Assembly (NCBI RefSeq): GCF_004564235.1
Contig: NZ_SOMN01000002.1
Location: 1-64,000, forward strand
Origin: Cohnella luojiensis
Lineage (GTDB): Bacteria > Bacillota > Bacilli > Paenibacillales > Paenibacillaceae
Direction of reading: 5' to 3'
Length of the DNA: 64,000 nt
Positions 50,851-61,260 of the stretch are shown one piece after another (positions within the stretch are counted from its first letter, which is position 1; the number at the start of each line of letters is the position of its first letter). The translations under genes were made by a program, and so were the position numbers. The notes under the pieces are model-generated. The model was not told the origin of the DNA, searched no databases, and saw only the letters and a list, made by a program, of their open reading frames with translations.

Positions 50851-53800
50851 ATGTTGTTCACAGATAAGAAGCTGGAAGCGAGGCTTCTCGAATTAAGCGA
50901 AACCCGTTATCGCGACGCGATTCCCTTGGAAAGCTTCTCCGCCATTGAAGACGAGGCAGGAGAAACGGGTGCACGACCGCCCGTCGGATCGCCCGCTTTC
51001 GAATTAAAGACCGGCGAAACATGGAAAGGACGCGACCGTTATATATGGCTATCCCGCAACATCGAGGTTCCTAAGGAATGGGCAGGCAAAACCGTGCTCG
51101 GACGCTTCGACTTCGGTGAGACGGGCGGAGGAAACAACGACGGCTTCGAGTCGTTGCTTTACTGGAACGGTGCTCCGTTCCAAGGCGTCGATTCCAACCA
51201 TCAAGAAGTATTCCTGCCCGATGAAGCCGACGGCAAGGCTGGCAGAATGGACATTCGCCTGTGGTCGGGTCTTGACGGCGGAGGCAAGCCGCGCGAAATG
51301 AAGCACACGGTGAACCGCGCCGAGCTCTGCTGGCTGGACGAGAAAATCGACGATTTCTATTATACCGGCCGCGCCGTGCTGGAAACGATTCAAGCGTTGG
51401 ATGCCGCGCATCCGGACCGCGCGGGTCTCGTTAAAGCGCTCGACCGCGCGTTTCTTCTCGTCGATTGGTCCAATCCGGGCTCCGACGCGTATCGGGAATC
51501 CGTATACGAAGCCCGCGAACGATTGCTGGCGGAACTGAACCGTTTCGAGAAACGTCATCCGGTAACGGTTACGACCGTCGGTCATACCCATATCGATGTA
51601 GCTTGGTTATGGAGACTGAAGCATACGCGCGAGAAATGCGCCCGTTCTTTCTCTACCGTTCTTCGTTTAATGGAACGTTTCCCGGACTACGTGTTCTTGC
51701 AGACGCAGCCGCAGTTGTACGCGTATATCAAACAGGACTACCCGGAGATCTACGAGCAAATCCGCGAGCGAGTGCGCGAAGGACGTTGGGAGATCGGCGG
51801 AGGCATGTGGCTCGAAGCCGATTGCAACCTGACTTCCGGCGAATCGCTGGTAAGGCAGTTCCTGTTCGGCACGCGGTTCATGCGCGAGGAATTCGACGTG
51901 GAAAGCACGTATCTGTGGCTTCCGGACGTATTCGGGTATAGCTGGGCACTGCCGCAAATATTGCGGAAATCCGGTTTCGAAACGTTCATGACAACCAAAA
52001 TCAGTTGGAATCAATTCAATAGAATGCCGCACGACACGTTCAAATGGCGGGGAATCGACGGATCGGAAGTACTCACGCATTTCATTACGACTCCGGATGA
52101 TTGGGAGGAAGCGAACTCCTTCTTCTATACGTACAACGGTTTGGTCACGCCCAAGACGGTTAAAGGGGCATGGGAAGGCTACCAGGAAAAAGAAGTGAAC
52201 CAAGAATTGCTGCTTTCCTATGGTTACGGAGATGGAGGCGGAGGCGTAAACCGGGAGATGCTCGAAATGCGCCGCCGGCTGGATACCATGCCGGGATTGC
52301 CGAACGTGAAGACGGGTCGCGCGGACGATTACTTCCAGCGGCTTCATGAAACCTTCAACGAGACGGATCGCTACGTGCACACTTGGGACGGCGAGTTGTA
52401 CTTGGAATACCATCGGGGCACGTACACTAGCCAAGCCTATAATAAACGGATGAACCGGAAATTGGAGCTTCTCTATCGCGAGACGGAATGGGTAAGCGCG
52501 TTGGCAGGCGTATTGCGGGGCAATATGAGCGACTACCGCCAAGAAAAGCTGAATCAGGGCTGGACGATCATTCTTCGCAACCAGTTCCACGATATCATTC
52601 CGGGTTCCTCGATCAAGGAAGTGTACGAGGACAGCCGCGAGGAGTATGCCGAGGCGTTATCCATCGCATCGGACGCATGGAACGAAGCGGCTTCTTTCGT
52701 CGGCGGCCGCAATGCGGAAGGAACGTTGACGGTTCTCAATAGCTCGCCTTGGGAGCGTAACGATTTGGTTCAGATCGCGGGAGATAGCGTTACTTCCGGC
52801 AGCGTCTGGATGGATGCGGAAGGGAATTCCTTAGTATCCCAATATTCCGATGGCCTTTGGACGGTTGCTGCCTCTAACGTGCCTTCGTTAGGACTGACCT
52901 CGATTCAATTTAAGGCTGAATCGGCGCCATCGTCCGCTGCTGCGGCGGTTACACCTTTCCATATGGAAGGCCGCGCGCTGAAGACGCCTCATTACGAGAT
53001 CGAATGGAACGAAGCGGGACAGCTTTCCCGGATATACGACCTGGACAATCGCCGGGACGTGCTCGCGCAACAATCCCTTGGCAACGTCCTGCAAGTATTC
53101 GAAGACAAGCCGCTTAACTTCGAGGCATGGGACATCGATATTTTCTACCAGGAGAAAATGCGGGAAATTACCGAATTGGTTTCCGCCGAGCTTGTGGAAT
53201 CGGGACCTTTGTTTGCCGCAGTCGAATTCAAGTGGCGCTACGCGAAGTCCTTGATCACGCAAAGAATGACGGTTTACGCCGGAAGCAGACGGATCGATTT
53301 CCGTACGCATATCGACTGGCAGGAGCACCAGCAGCTGCTGAAAGTCGCATTCCCGGTTGAAGTCCGGTCAACGGAAGCCACTTACGATATCCAATTCGGG
53401 AACGTCAAGCGCCCGACGCATTGGAATACAAGCTGGGATTGGGCGCGCTTCGAGACGGTCGGACACCAATGGGCGGATCTGTCGGAACGAGGCTACGGCG
53501 TAAGCTTGTTGAACGATTGCAAATACGGTTACGACATCAAGGATAACGTCCTGCGTTTGTCCTTGTTGAAATCGGCCATCAATCCGGATCCGGATGCCGA
53601 TATCGGAGAACACGATTTCGTGTATGCTCTTTTCCCGCATGAAGGAGATTGGTATGCGGGCGGTACCGTGCAGGAAGCATGGTCGCTTAACAATCCTTTG
53701 ACTTCTTATAACGGAGCTCCAGCTAAGGGCGCGTTCTCGTTGTTCCGCTTGTCTGCCTCCAACGTGATGGCGGATGCGGTAAAAAAAGCGGAGGATGGGG

Positions 53801-53994
53801 ATCATCTCGTGCTGCGCGTCCATGAATTCGCGGGCGTTCGTTCGACGGTCCGGCTAAGCAGCGATTTCAAAATCGATTCCTTGCAAGAATGCGACCTCAT
53901 GGAACGGCCGATCGGAACTGCCTTGTCTTCCGATGCGGAATTCGAACTGAAGCCTTATGAAATCAAAACCTTTATCGTTCATCTTCGAGTTTAA
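50851..53994 (+). CDS. alpha-mannosidase (GH38)
   Basis: A 1047-residue class II alpha-mannosidase, cytoplasmic. An N-terminal region (about 1-240) precedes the catalytic barrel. Zinc ligands appear as His245 and Asp... in GHTHIDVAWLWRLK (His245, His247, Asp249). The nucleophile is Asp359 in YLWLPDVFGYSWALPQIL. A middle helical domain (QFHDIIPGSSIKEVYEDS) and a long C-terminal beta-sandwich follow. AAGGTGAGG precedes ATG 50851. Together with GH125 it can strip alpha-linked mannose of several linkages from imported glycans. It is followed after 31 bases by iolD. Confidence 0.95.
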   Translation: MLFTDKKLEARLLELSETRYRDAIPLESFSAIEDEAGETGARPPVGSPAFELKTGETWKGRDRYIWLSRNIEVPKEWAGKTVLGRFDFGETGGGNNDGFESLLYWNGAPFQGVDSNHQEVFLPDEADGKAGRMDIRLWSGLDGGGKPREMKHTVNRAELCWLDEKIDDFYYTGRAVLETIQALDAAHPDRAGLVKALDRAFLLVDWSNPGSDAYRESVYEARERLLAELNRFEKRHPVTVTTVGHTHIDVAWLWRLKHTREKCARSFSTVLRLMERFPDYVFLQTQPQLYAYIKQDYPEIYEQIRERVREGRWEIGGGMWLEADCNLTSGESLVRQFLFGTRFMREEFDVESTYLWLPDVFGYSWALPQILRKSGFETFMTTKISWNQFNRMPHDTFKWRGIDGSEVLTHFITTPDDWEEANSFFYTYNGLVTPKTVKGAWEGYQEKEVNQELLLSYGYGDGGGGVNREMLEMRRRLDTMPGLPNVKTGRADDYFQRLHETFNETDRYVHTWDGELYLEYHRGTYTSQAYNKRMNRKLELLYRETEWVSALAGVLRGNMSDYRQEKLNQGWTIILRNQFHDIIPGSSIKEVYEDSREEYAEALSIASDAWNEAASFVGGRNAEGTLTVLNSSPWERNDLVQIAGDSVTSGSVWMDAEGNSLVSQYSDGLWTVAASNVPSLGLTSIQFKAESAPSSAAAAVTPFHMEGRALKTPHYEIEWNEAGQLSRIYDLDNRRDVLAQQSLGNVLQVFEDKPLNFEAWDIDIFYQEKMREITELVSAELVESGPLFAAVEFKWRYAKSLITQRMTVYAGSRRIDFRTHIDWQEHQQLLKVAFPVEVRSTEATYDIQFGNVKRPTHWNTSWDWARFETVGHQWADLSERGYGVSLLNDCKYGYDIKDNVLRLSLLKSAINPDPDADIGEHDFVYALFPHEGDWYAGGTVQEAWSLNNPLTSYNGAPAKGAFSLFRLSASNVMADAVKKAEDGDHLVLRVHEFAGVRSTVRLSSDFKIDSLQECDLMERPIGTALSSDAEFELKPYEIKTFIVHLRV

Positions 53995-54025
53995 TCCAAA
54001 TTTATCATAAACCGAGGTTTTGCTA

Positions 54026-55891
54026 ATGAAAACCATTCGATTGACAATGGCACAGGCTTTGTTGAAATTTCTGGATCAACAATATATTACCGTGGACGGA
54101 GAAGAAACCAAATTCGTTCGGGGAGTCATGGGGATATTCGGACACGGCAACGTAACCGGCATCGGCGAAGCGCTCGAGCGGGAATCCGGCAATCTGATTT
54201 TTCTGCAAGGCAAGAACGAGCAAGGGATGGTTCATGCGGCAACGGCTTTCGCCAAGCAGAAGAACCGCAAGCAGATTTTCGCTTGCACGACTTCGATCGG
54301 ACCGGGAGCGCTGAACATGATCACCGGAGCCGCAACCGCTACGGTCAACCGTATTCCGGTTCTGCTGCTGCCAGGCGACAATTTCGCCTCCCGCCAGCCG
54401 GATCCCGTGCTTCAGCAATTGGAAATCCCCAGCGATTACTCGATCTCGGCGAACGACCCTTTTAAGTCGGTCAGCAAGTTCTGGGATCGCATCGTCCGTC
54501 CGGAACAGTTAATGTCATCGCTGCTTCAGGCGATGCGCGTACTGACCGATCCCGCGGATACCGGTGCCGTAACGTTGGCGCTGCCGCAAGACGTTCAAGC
54601 GGAGGCATACGATTATCCGGCGGACTTTTTCGAGAAGAGGGTCCATCATCTGGATCGACGTCCTGGCGCGCCCGAAGCCATTCAGCGAGCGGTAAATCTG
54701 ATCGCAAGCAAGAAGAAACCTCTCATAATCGCTGGCGGCGGCGTTCATTATTCGGTTGCCGCGAAGGAGCTGCTTGCGTTCGCGGAAGCCTTTGGCATTC
54801 CGGTAGCGGAGACGCAAGCTGGCAAAAGCGCTGTTCCATGGAATCACCCTCTCGGCCTTGGCGGTGTCGGCACGACCGGCACCCTGGCGGCGAACCGGAT
54901 CGCGGCGGAAGCCGACCTGATTATCGGCGTGGGCACGAGATTCTCCGACTTCACGACGGCTTCCAAATCCGCTTTCCGCAACCCGGATGTCGCGTTCCTG
55001 AACTTAAACGTCAGCGCGTTCGACTCGGTTAAGATGCAGGGGGAGTTCGTTACGGCGGACGCTAGGGAAGCGATCTCTGCCCTCCAAGCGCAACTTACGC
55101 AACGCGGATATCGTTCCGGTTACGCGGATGGTTTCGTGAAGGGACTTAAAGCGGAGTGGGACGGAGAGGTCGACCGCCTTTATTCGCTGGAGAGCTCTGA
55201 AGGCTTCACGCAAACGCGCGCCCTTGGCGTCGTCAACGGGTTCATCGGATCGAAGGACGTCGTCGTAGCGGCTGCCGGCAGCTTGCCGGGAGACTTGCAT
55301 CGGGTATGGAGGACGACCGAACCGAAAACTTATCATATGGAATACGGCTTCTCCTGCATGGGATACGAGGTCAGCGGCGCTTTCGGCGTGGCGCTCGCGG
55401 AACCGGAGCGCGAAGTCTATTCGGTTTTGGGCGACGGAAGCTACCTTATGCTCCACTCGGAGCTCGTGACCGCCATTCAGGAAGGCGTTAAGCTAACCGT
55501 GCTTTTATTCGACAACCACGGTTTCCAATGCATTCATAACCTGCAGCGCGGACACGGCAGCGACGGCTTCGGCAATGAATTCCGCTTCCGTTCCAAGGAG
55601 ACGGGACGTTTGAACGGCAAATATATGCCGATCGATTTCGCTGCTCATGCCCGAAGCTTGGGTGCAGCATCCTATACCGCCCGCAACGCGGATGAATTGG
55701 AACAAGCGCTTCGTCAAGCGAAAGCCGAGCAAGGACCTGTGCTCGTCGAGATAAAGGTACTGCCTGGAACGAACACCGATGGCTATGATTCTTGGTGGAA
55801 CGTCGGAGTGCCGGAAGTATCCACGGACGACAAGGTATTGAAGGCGCATGCCGAAATGCGGAAGAAGATTCAAACGGCGCGGCCTTATTAA
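54026..55891 (+). CDS. iolD: 3D-(3,5/4)-trihydroxycyclohexane-1,2-dione hydrolase
   Basis: A 621-residue thiamine-diphosphate enzyme that opens the ring of the diketo intermediate to 5-deoxy-glucuronate in inositol catabolism. It shows FGHGNVTGIGEALE, the activating Glu region NEQGMVHAATAFAKQ, and the ThDP motif GDGSYLMLHSELVTAIQEGVKLTVLLFDNHGFQCIHNLQ. Length fits IolD. ATG 54026 is used; a TTG six bases earlier is possible. It starts 31 bases after the mannosidase gene without a terminator between, so the inositol genes belong to the same transcription unit. Confidence 0.95.
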   Translation: MKTIRLTMAQALLKFLDQQYITVDGEETKFVRGVMGIFGHGNVTGIGEALERESGNLIFLQGKNEQGMVHAATAFAKQKNRKQIFACTTSIGPGALNMITGAATATVNRIPVLLLPGDNFASRQPDPVLQQLEIPSDYSISANDPFKSVSKFWDRIVRPEQLMSSLLQAMRVLTDPADTGAVTLALPQDVQAEAYDYPADFFEKRVHHLDRRPGAPEAIQRAVNLIASKKKPLIIAGGGVHYSVAAKELLAFAEAFGIPVAETQAGKSAVPWNHPLGLGGVGTTGTLAANRIAAEADLIIGVGTRFSDFTTASKSAFRNPDVAFLNLNVSAFDSVKMQGEFVTADAREAISALQAQLTQRGYRSGYADGFVKGLKAEWDGEVDRLYSLESSEGFTQTRALGVVNGFIGSKDVVVAAAGSLPGDLHRVWRTTEPKTYHMEYGFSCMGYEVSGAFGVALAEPEREVYSVLGDGSYLMLHSELVTAIQEGVKLTVLLFDNHGFQCIHNLQRGHGSDGFGNEFRFRSKETGRLNGKYMPIDFAAHARSLGAASYTARNADELEQALRQAKAEQGPVLVEIKVLPGTNTDGYDSWWNVGVPEVSTDDKVLKAHAEMRKKIQTARPY

Positions 55892-55914
55892 CGGACAAGA
55901 AAGAAGGGATCTCG

Positions 55915-56910
55915 ATGGAGCGAGTATCATTCGCAACCGGCAAGCCGTTCGATTTTGTAGCGATCGGTCGGCTATGCATCGATCTGAACGCTAACGAAAT
56001 CAATCGTCCGATGGAAGAGACGATGACTTTCACCAAATATGTCGGCGGTTCCCCAGCCAACATCGCCATCGGCATGTCCCGCTTGGACATGAAGACGGGT
56101 TTTATCGGCAAAGTTGCCGACGACCAAATGGGCAGGTTTATCGTCCGATACTTGCACGACAACGGCATTGATGCGTCCGGCGTGACGACCGATCGGACAG
56201 GCGCCGTAACCGGGCTTGCTTTTACCGAGATCAAGAGCCCGGAAGATTGCAGCATCCTGATGTATCGGGATAACGTCGCGGATTTAAAGCTTGAACCTGG
56301 AGAAGTGGACGAAAAGCTGATAGCCAGCAGCAAAGTACTGCTCGTCTCCGGAACGGCTCTCGCGAAGAGCCCTTCGCGCGAAGCGGTATTGCTGGCCCTC
56401 CGCTATGCGCGCAAACACGGCACGAAGGTTGTATTCGATATCGATTACCGGCCTTATACCTGGACCAATCCGCAGGAAACGGCGATTTATTATCACGCGG
56501 CAGCAGAGAAGAGCGACATTATAATCGGTACCCGCGAGGAGTTCGACATGCTGGAGCAGTTCGACGGCAACACCGAACGGAGCGACGAAGTAACGGCCGC
56601 GCAATGGTTCGGCCACCATGCGGAAATCGTCGTCATCAAGCACGGCAAAGAAGGTTCGATCGCTTACGGTAAAGACGGCAGCTCGCACAAGGGTTCGATT
56701 TTCCCCGCGAAGGTCATCAAGACTTTCGGAGCGGGCGATTCCTACGCCGCGGGATTCCTATACGGACTAATGCAGGGCTGGAGTATCAGCCGCAGCATGG
56801 AATTTGGCAGCGCATGCGCTTCCATCGTCATTTCCAGCCATAGCTGTTCGGATGCCATGCCGACGGTTAAACAAGTGGAAGACTTTATGAGCGAATTCAA
56901 ACAAGTTTAA
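55915..56910 (+). CDS. iolC: 5-dehydro-2-deoxygluconokinase
   Basis: A 331-residue PfkB-family kinase phosphorylating 2-deoxy-5-keto-gluconate. It has [46 protein letters not shown], typical of IolC, and the catalytic motif [21 protein letters not shown]. The start at 55915 ([12 protein letters not shown]) has AAGAAGGG upstream; the longer frame would overlap iolD by about 100 bases and has no site. Product goes to IolJ. Confidence 0.95.
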   Translation: MERVSFATGKPFDFVAIGRLCIDLNANEINRPMEETMTFTKYVGGSPANIAIGMSRLDMKTGFIGKVADDQMGRFIVRYLHDNGIDASGVTTDRTGAVTGLAFTEIKSPEDCSILMYRDNVADLKLEPGEVDEKLIASSKVLLVSGTALAKSPSREAVLLALRYARKHGTKVVFDIDYRPYTWTNPQETAIYYHAAAEKSDIIIGTREEFDMLEQFDGNTERSDEVTAAQWFGHHAEIVVIKHGKEGSIAYGKDGSSHKGSIFPAKVIKTFGAGDSYAAGFLYGLMQGWSISRSMEFGSACASIVISSHSCSDAMPTVKQVEDFMSEFKQV

Positions 56911-56932
56911 TTTCGAGAGGAGAATTCCCGAT

Positions 56933-58393
56933 ATGTCTCAGACCATCGCTCCCGCAGCGCTTAAAAATTTCATCGGCGGCCAATGGGTCGCTTCGGCGTC
57001 GGACAAGACCGATGCGGTATTCAACCCGGCTACCGGCGAAACGATCGCACGTGTACCTTTATCTTCGAGAGAAGATTTAGACGCCGCCGTTTTGAACTCC
57101 AAAGAAGCGTTTCCGGGCTGGAGCCGCACGGCTGTTCCCCGCCGGGCTCGCGTCCTGTTCAAATATCAGCAGCTTCTCGTAGACAATTGGGAAGAGCTGG
57201 CCCGGATCATCACTTTGGAGAACGGCAAAAATTACTCCGAAGCTTACGGAGAGGTTCAACGCGGCATCGAATGCGTAGAATTCGCGGCAGGCGCGCCTTC
57301 CTTGATGATGGGGAAACAGCTTCCCGACATCGCAACGAACGTAGAATCGGGCATGTACCGCTACCCGATCGGCGTCGTAGGCGGCATTACGCCGTTTAAT
57401 TTCCCGATGATGGTGCCTTGCTGGATGTTCCCGCTCGCTATCGCTTGCGGAAATACGTTCGTGCTCAAGCCTTCCGAGCGTACGCCGATGCTTGCAAACC
57501 GCTTGGCTGAACTATTCAAAGAAGCCGGACTGCCCGACGGCGTACTGAACGTTGTCCATGGCGCGCACGACGTCGTGAACGGACTGCTCGAGCACCCGGA
57601 TGTCAAAGCGATTTCGTTCGTTGGCTCCCAACCTGTAGCGGAATACGTGTATAAAACCGGAACCGCGCACGGTAAGAGAGTACAAGCGCTGGCCGGTGCC
57701 AAAAACCATAGCATCGTCATGCCGGACGCCGACTTGGACGGTACGGTGCAGCAGATCGTGAATGCCGCATTCGGTTCGGCTGGCGAGCGATGCATGGCCT
57801 GCGCCGTTGTCGTAGCCGTCGGGGAAGTCGCGGATCCGCTTATTGAAAAGCTGGTTGCCGCAGCCGATAACCTGACGATCGGCAACGGAATGGATAAAGA
57901 CGTGTTCCTGGGTCCCGTCATTCGCGGATCGCATAAGGATCGAGCGCTTGGTTACATCGAAGCGGGCGAGAGCGAAGGGGCTTCGTTGCTCCGCGACGGA
58001 CGGAACGATGCGGCAGCAAGCGGAGATGGGTACTTCGTCGGACCGACTATTTTCGATAATGTCACTAGCGAAATGAAAATATGGAAAGACGAAATCTTCG
58101 CGCCGGTACTATCGGTAACGCGGGTGAACACGTTGGAAGAGGCGATCGAGCTCTCCAATCGTTCCGATTTCGCTAACGGCGCATGCATTTTCACCCAAGA
58201 CGGCAGCAACGTGCGCAAATTCCGCGAGAACATCGATGCCGGCATGCTCGGCGTCAATCTTGGAGTACCTGCGCCGATGGCTTTCTTCCCGTTCTCGGGC
58301 TGGAAGAAATCGTTCTACGGCGACCTGCATGCGAACGGCACCGACGGCGTGGAATTCTATACGCGCAAGAAAATGGTAACGGCCCGCTGGTAA
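56933..58393 (+). CDS. iolA: methylmalonate-semialdehyde dehydrogenase
   Basis: A 486-residue CoA-acylating aldehyde dehydrogenase (MmsA type). It turns malonate semialdehyde from inositol breakdown into acetyl-CoA. It shows [39 protein letters not shown], the NAD-contact [16 protein letters not shown] and the catalytic Cys in [25 protein letters not shown] precedes the ATG. It is the terminal enzyme of the pathway encoded around it. Confidence 0.95.
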   Translation: MSQTIAPAALKNFIGGQWVASASDKTDAVFNPATGETIARVPLSSREDLDAAVLNSKEAFPGWSRTAVPRRARVLFKYQQLLVDNWEELARIITLENGKNYSEAYGEVQRGIECVEFAAGAPSLMMGKQLPDIATNVESGMYRYPIGVVGGITPFNFPMMVPCWMFPLAIACGNTFVLKPSERTPMLANRLAELFKEAGLPDGVLNVVHGAHDVVNGLLEHPDVKAISFVGSQPVAEYVYKTGTAHGKRVQALAGAKNHSIVMPDADLDGTVQQIVNAAFGSAGERCMACAVVVAVGEVADPLIEKLVAAADNLTIGNGMDKDVFLGPVIRGSHKDRALGYIEAGESEGASLLRDGRNDAAASGDGYFVGPTIFDNVTSEMKIWKDEIFAPVLSVTRVNTLEEAIELSNRSDFANGACIFTQDGSNVRKFRENIDAGMLGVNLGVPAPMAFFPFSGWKKSFYGDLHANGTDGVEFYTRKKMVTARW

Positions 58394-58431
58394 GCGGCCG
58401 ACTCTACTGGAGACGGAAGGAATGAATCCCA

Positions 58432-59307
58432 TTGGCTCTCGTATCGATGAAAGCGATGCTTCAAGAAGCGCTTGCCGGACAATACGCGGTCGGTCAGTTC
58501 AACCTGAATAACCTGGAATTCACGCAGGCCATATTGATCGCCGCGAACGAGGAAAGCTCCCCGGTTATTCTGGGCGTAAGCGAAGCTTATATTCCTTACA
58601 TGGGCGGATTGCCCTTCATTACGGGGATGGTCGAGTCGTTGATCGAGCATTACGGGATTACCGTGCCCGTCGCGCTTCACTTGGACCACGGTTCATCTTA
58701 CGAGGTGTGCATTCGCGCGCTTCACGCCGGGTTCACGTCGGTCATGATCGATGCTTCCCATCATGAGCTGGAACGAAATATCGAAATTACGCAGCGCGTG
58801 ACGGAAGCGGCTCATGTGCTTGGAGCGAGCGTGGAAGCGGAGCTTGGCAGGATCACCGGGCGGGAAGACGATCTCGTGGTCGACGAAGCGGAAGCGATGT
58901 ACGCCGTTCCGGAAGATTGCGTCCGCCTCGTCAGGGAGACCGACATCGACTGCCTGGCGCCTGCGCTTGGCTCCGTTCACGGTCCATACAGAGGCCAGCC
59001 CAAACTTGGTTTCGATCGGATGGGGGAAATCAGGCGTTTAACCGGTCTTCCTCTCGTTCTGCACGGCGGAAGCGGGCTCCCGGATGAGGAAATCCGCCGG
59101 GCGATTTCCCTAGGAACGGCCAAGATCAACGTGAATACGGATAATCAAATCGCATGCACAACGGCAATTCGATCCTATTTGCAGGAGCATCCCGAGGCAT
59201 ACGATCCCCGCCATTATTTGATACCGGCAAGAAAAGCGATCCAAGAGTCCGTTGCGGCTAAGATGCGCCTATTCGGCAGCACGGGCAAAGCGGGAGGAGA
59301 AGTCTAA
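58432..59307 (+). CDS. iolJ: 6-phospho-5-dehydro-2-deoxy-D-gluconate aldolase
   Basis: A 291-residue class II (zinc) aldolase. It cleaves 2-deoxy-5-keto-gluconate-6-phosphate to dihydroxyacetone phosphate and malonate semialdehyde. It follows the IolJ pattern closely: [42 protein letters not shown] (catalytic Asp, zinc His), [27 protein letters not shown] and [17 protein letters not shown] 58432 is taken as the start because it gives the conserved A(L/F)VSMK beginning and has GAAGGAA upstream. A fructose-bisphosphate aldolase cannot be fully excluded, but the context decides. Confidence 0.92.
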   Translation: MALVSMKAMLQEALAGQYAVGQFNLNNLEFTQAILIAANEESSPVILGVSEAYIPYMGGLPFITGMVESLIEHYGITVPVALHLDHGSSYEVCIRALHAGFTSVMIDASHHELERNIEITQRVTEAAHVLGASVEAELGRITGREDDLVVDEAEAMYAVPEDCVRLVRETDIDCLAPALGSVHGPYRGQPKLGFDRMGEIRRLTGLPLVLHGGSGLPDEEIRRAISLGTAKINVNTDNQIACTTAIRSYLQEHPEAYDPRHYLIPARKAIQESVAAKMRLFGSTGKAGGEV

Positions 59308-60120
59308 ATGTCTGATTTGATCGTAAAGCCCCTTAGGCAGCCCAAAGAGGACGGCTCCGTCCTGTCGGTCACGCCGGAATCCGCAGGATGGACTTATGTC
59401 GGATTCGAAGCGGTACACCTCAAAGCAGGCGAAACGCTGCAACGGAACACGGGGGACTTCGAAATGTGTCTCGTGCTCCTAAGCGGTAAAGCGGACATAC
59501 GGACCAACCATGCGGAATGGATGAATATCGGCAAGCGGATGAGCGTGTTCGAGAAAACGCCGCCTTACTCGGTATATGTCCCTAACGAAGACCAATATGA
59601 AATCAAGGCCTTGACCGACTTGGAAATAGCGGTATGCTCCGCTCCTGGCAAAGGTACGCATGCGGCACGGTTGATATCCCCGGAGCAGGTGGGCGTCGAG
59701 ACGAGAGGGCAAGGAAACGTCGAGCGGCATATTCATAACATTTTACCCGAAGGTGAGCCCGCGGATTCCTTGCTAGTAGTTGAAGTGTTTACTCCGGAAG
59801 GAAATTGGTCCAGTTATCCTCCGCATAAGCATGATCGGGATGCGTTGCCGGAGGAATCCTTGCTAGAGGAAACTTACTATTTCCGCGTGCAGCCGGAGCA
59901 AGGCTTTGCTATTCAACGGGTTTATACCGACGACAGGTCGCTTGACGAAACGCTGGCGGTTAAGAACGGCGAAGCGGTGTTGGTGCCGCGGGGTTACCAC
60001 CCGGTATCGGCCCCTCCGGGTTATGAGGTTTATTATTTGAACGTCATGGCAGGACCTAAGCGGTTATGGAAGTTTCATAACGATCAGGACCACGCATGGA
60101 TTATAAACAAACCAAGGTAA
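59308..60120 (+). CDS. iolB: 5-deoxy-glucuronate isomerase
   Basis: A 270-residue two-cupin enzyme converting 5-deoxy-glucuronate to 2-deoxy-5-keto-gluconate. The metal-binding pattern is visible in NWSSYPPHKHDRDALPEESLLEETYYFRVQPEQGFAIQRVYTDD and VPRGYHPVSAPPGYEVYYLNVMAGPKR. It begins directly after the iolJ stop with GGAGGAG inside iolJ. Last gene of the operon, followed by a terminator. Confidence 0.95.
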   Translation: MSDLIVKPLRQPKEDGSVLSVTPESAGWTYVGFEAVHLKAGETLQRNTGDFEMCLVLLSGKADIRTNHAEWMNIGKRMSVFEKTPPYSVYVPNEDQYEIKALTDLEIAVCSAPGKGTHAARLISPEQVGVETRGQGNVERHIHNILPEGEPADSLLVVEVFTPEGNWSSYPPHKHDRDALPEESLLEETYYFRVQPEQGFAIQRVYTDDRSLDETLAVKNGEAVLVPRGYHPVSAPPGYEVYYLNVMAGPKRLWKFHNDQDHAWIINKPR

Positions 60121-60123
60121 TGC

Positions 60124-60160
60124 AAAAGGCAGTTCCCAATAACAAGGGAAACTGCCTTTT
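60124..60160 (+). terminator. terminator of the mannosidase-inositol operon
   Basis: AAAAGGCAGTTCCC and GGGAAACTGCCTTTT form a stem with one mismatch around an eight-base loop. It lies four bases after the iolB stop. Confidence 0.88.
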
Positions 60161-60245
60161 CGTTTATTTAGAGGAAGTATAAACGGAACGAGGGAACGTC
60201 ATCCTAAAGGGAGTATCGATATCCATTTGGAAGGCGGCTCAACCC

Positions 60246-61205
60246 ATGAAGCTCATGAGAATATTATCTGCGGCAATAGGCCTGCTTCTCTTGTCAGGTT
60301 GCGTCTACAATCCGGGTGATACGAAAGATTTGAAGCAACATTCCGGCCCCGTAAAGGTCCAGTCGGACGGGCAATCGCCTTCGGATTTGACGGAAGGACG
60401 ACATATCGTTCCGATTCGCCAGCTCCAGAACACGGCATACGTATCTCTAGGCGATCTGACTCAAGCGACGGGATATCAGGGTGCATGGTTGCGCGACGGC
60501 TCTTACGGAATAGGCGACTACGATGCGGCTTGGATATTCCGGACGGGCCAAAGCACGGTGAATTGGGCGGGGAAGAATATACGTATGCCCGCCTCTGCGA
60601 TCAAAGCCGACAATCAGCTTTACATGTCGGTATCCAGCCTCCAGAAGCTGTTCGGCGACGTAACGGTATTCACCGTCGAGACGGATGATGTCGCCTTCTT
60701 CCCGAAGCCTTCCCCGAATGAAACGGGGGCGTCCGGCCAGTCTTTGGATTTCTCGGACGCGAAGCCTAAGAAACCCGCGAAGCCCGCGGTGGCCATAGCT
60801 TCAGGCGAGTCGGACGATGAGCCAATAGTTGCTTTCGCCAAGAAATTTCTGGGGATCGAATATGAGTTCGGAACGGGACCGTACAAGGAAACCGGAACTT
60901 TCGACTGCTCTTCGTTCACGCAGTACGTGTTTGAACAGTTCGGCGTAGACTTGCCTAGAGTCGCGCAGCAGCAAGCGGAGAAGGGGACCTACGCCGCGAG
61001 GGACAACCTGGAAATCGGGGATCTGCTATTTTTCTATGTGCCGGGTCGGTTCAAGAGTAATGAAACCGTTGGACACGTAGGCATCTATATTGGGGGCGGC
61101 AACATGATCCATTCAAGTCCGCAGTCCCTTAAAGGCGTTCAAATCACGCCGATTAATCAGCCCTATTGGAAAAGAACTTTCCTCTTCGCCAAGCGTTATT
61201 TGTAA
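60246..61205 (+). CDS. NlpC/P60 cell-wall peptidase lipoprotein
   Basis: A 319-residue exported protein. Lipobox LLSGCVY (Cys near 19). Residues about 55-155 look like a copper-amine-oxidase-N type substrate or wall-binding domain (IVPIRQLQNTAYVSLGDLTQATGY, AGKNIRMPASAIKADNQLYMSVSSLQKLFG). A Pro/Lys linker follows. The C-terminal NlpC/P60 domain (about 195-319) has catalytic Cys in FDCSSFTQYVFEQFG and His in ETVGHVGIYIGGGNMIHSS. It likely cleaves peptidoglycan stem peptides. GGAAGGCGG precedes the ATG. A single-gene unit between terminators. Confidence 0.9.
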   Translation: MKLMRILSAAIGLLLLSGCVYNPGDTKDLKQHSGPVKVQSDGQSPSDLTEGRHIVPIRQLQNTAYVSLGDLTQATGYQGAWLRDGSYGIGDYDAAWIFRTGQSTVNWAGKNIRMPASAIKADNQLYMSVSSLQKLFGDVTVFTVETDDVAFFPKPSPNETGASGQSLDFSDAKPKKPAKPAVAIASGESDDEPIVAFAKKFLGIEYEFGTGPYKETGTFDCSSFTQYVFEQFGVDLPRVAQQQAEKGTYAARDNLEIGDLLFFYVPGRFKSNETVGHVGIYIGGGNMIHSSPQSLKGVQITPINQPYWKRTFLFAKRYL

Positions 61206-61221
61206 ACGTATAATGACGAAT

Positions 61222-61260
61222 AAAGGCACTTCCCGCTGCGGGAAGTGCCTTTGGCTTTTA
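61222..61260. terminator. bidirectional terminator between converging genes
   Basis: AAAGGCACTTCCCGC and GCGGGAAGTGCCTTT form a 14-bp perfect stem. TGGCTTTT follows on the plus strand and TATTCG on the minus strand. It serves the NlpC/P60 gene and possibly the HD-GYP gene. Confidence 0.85.
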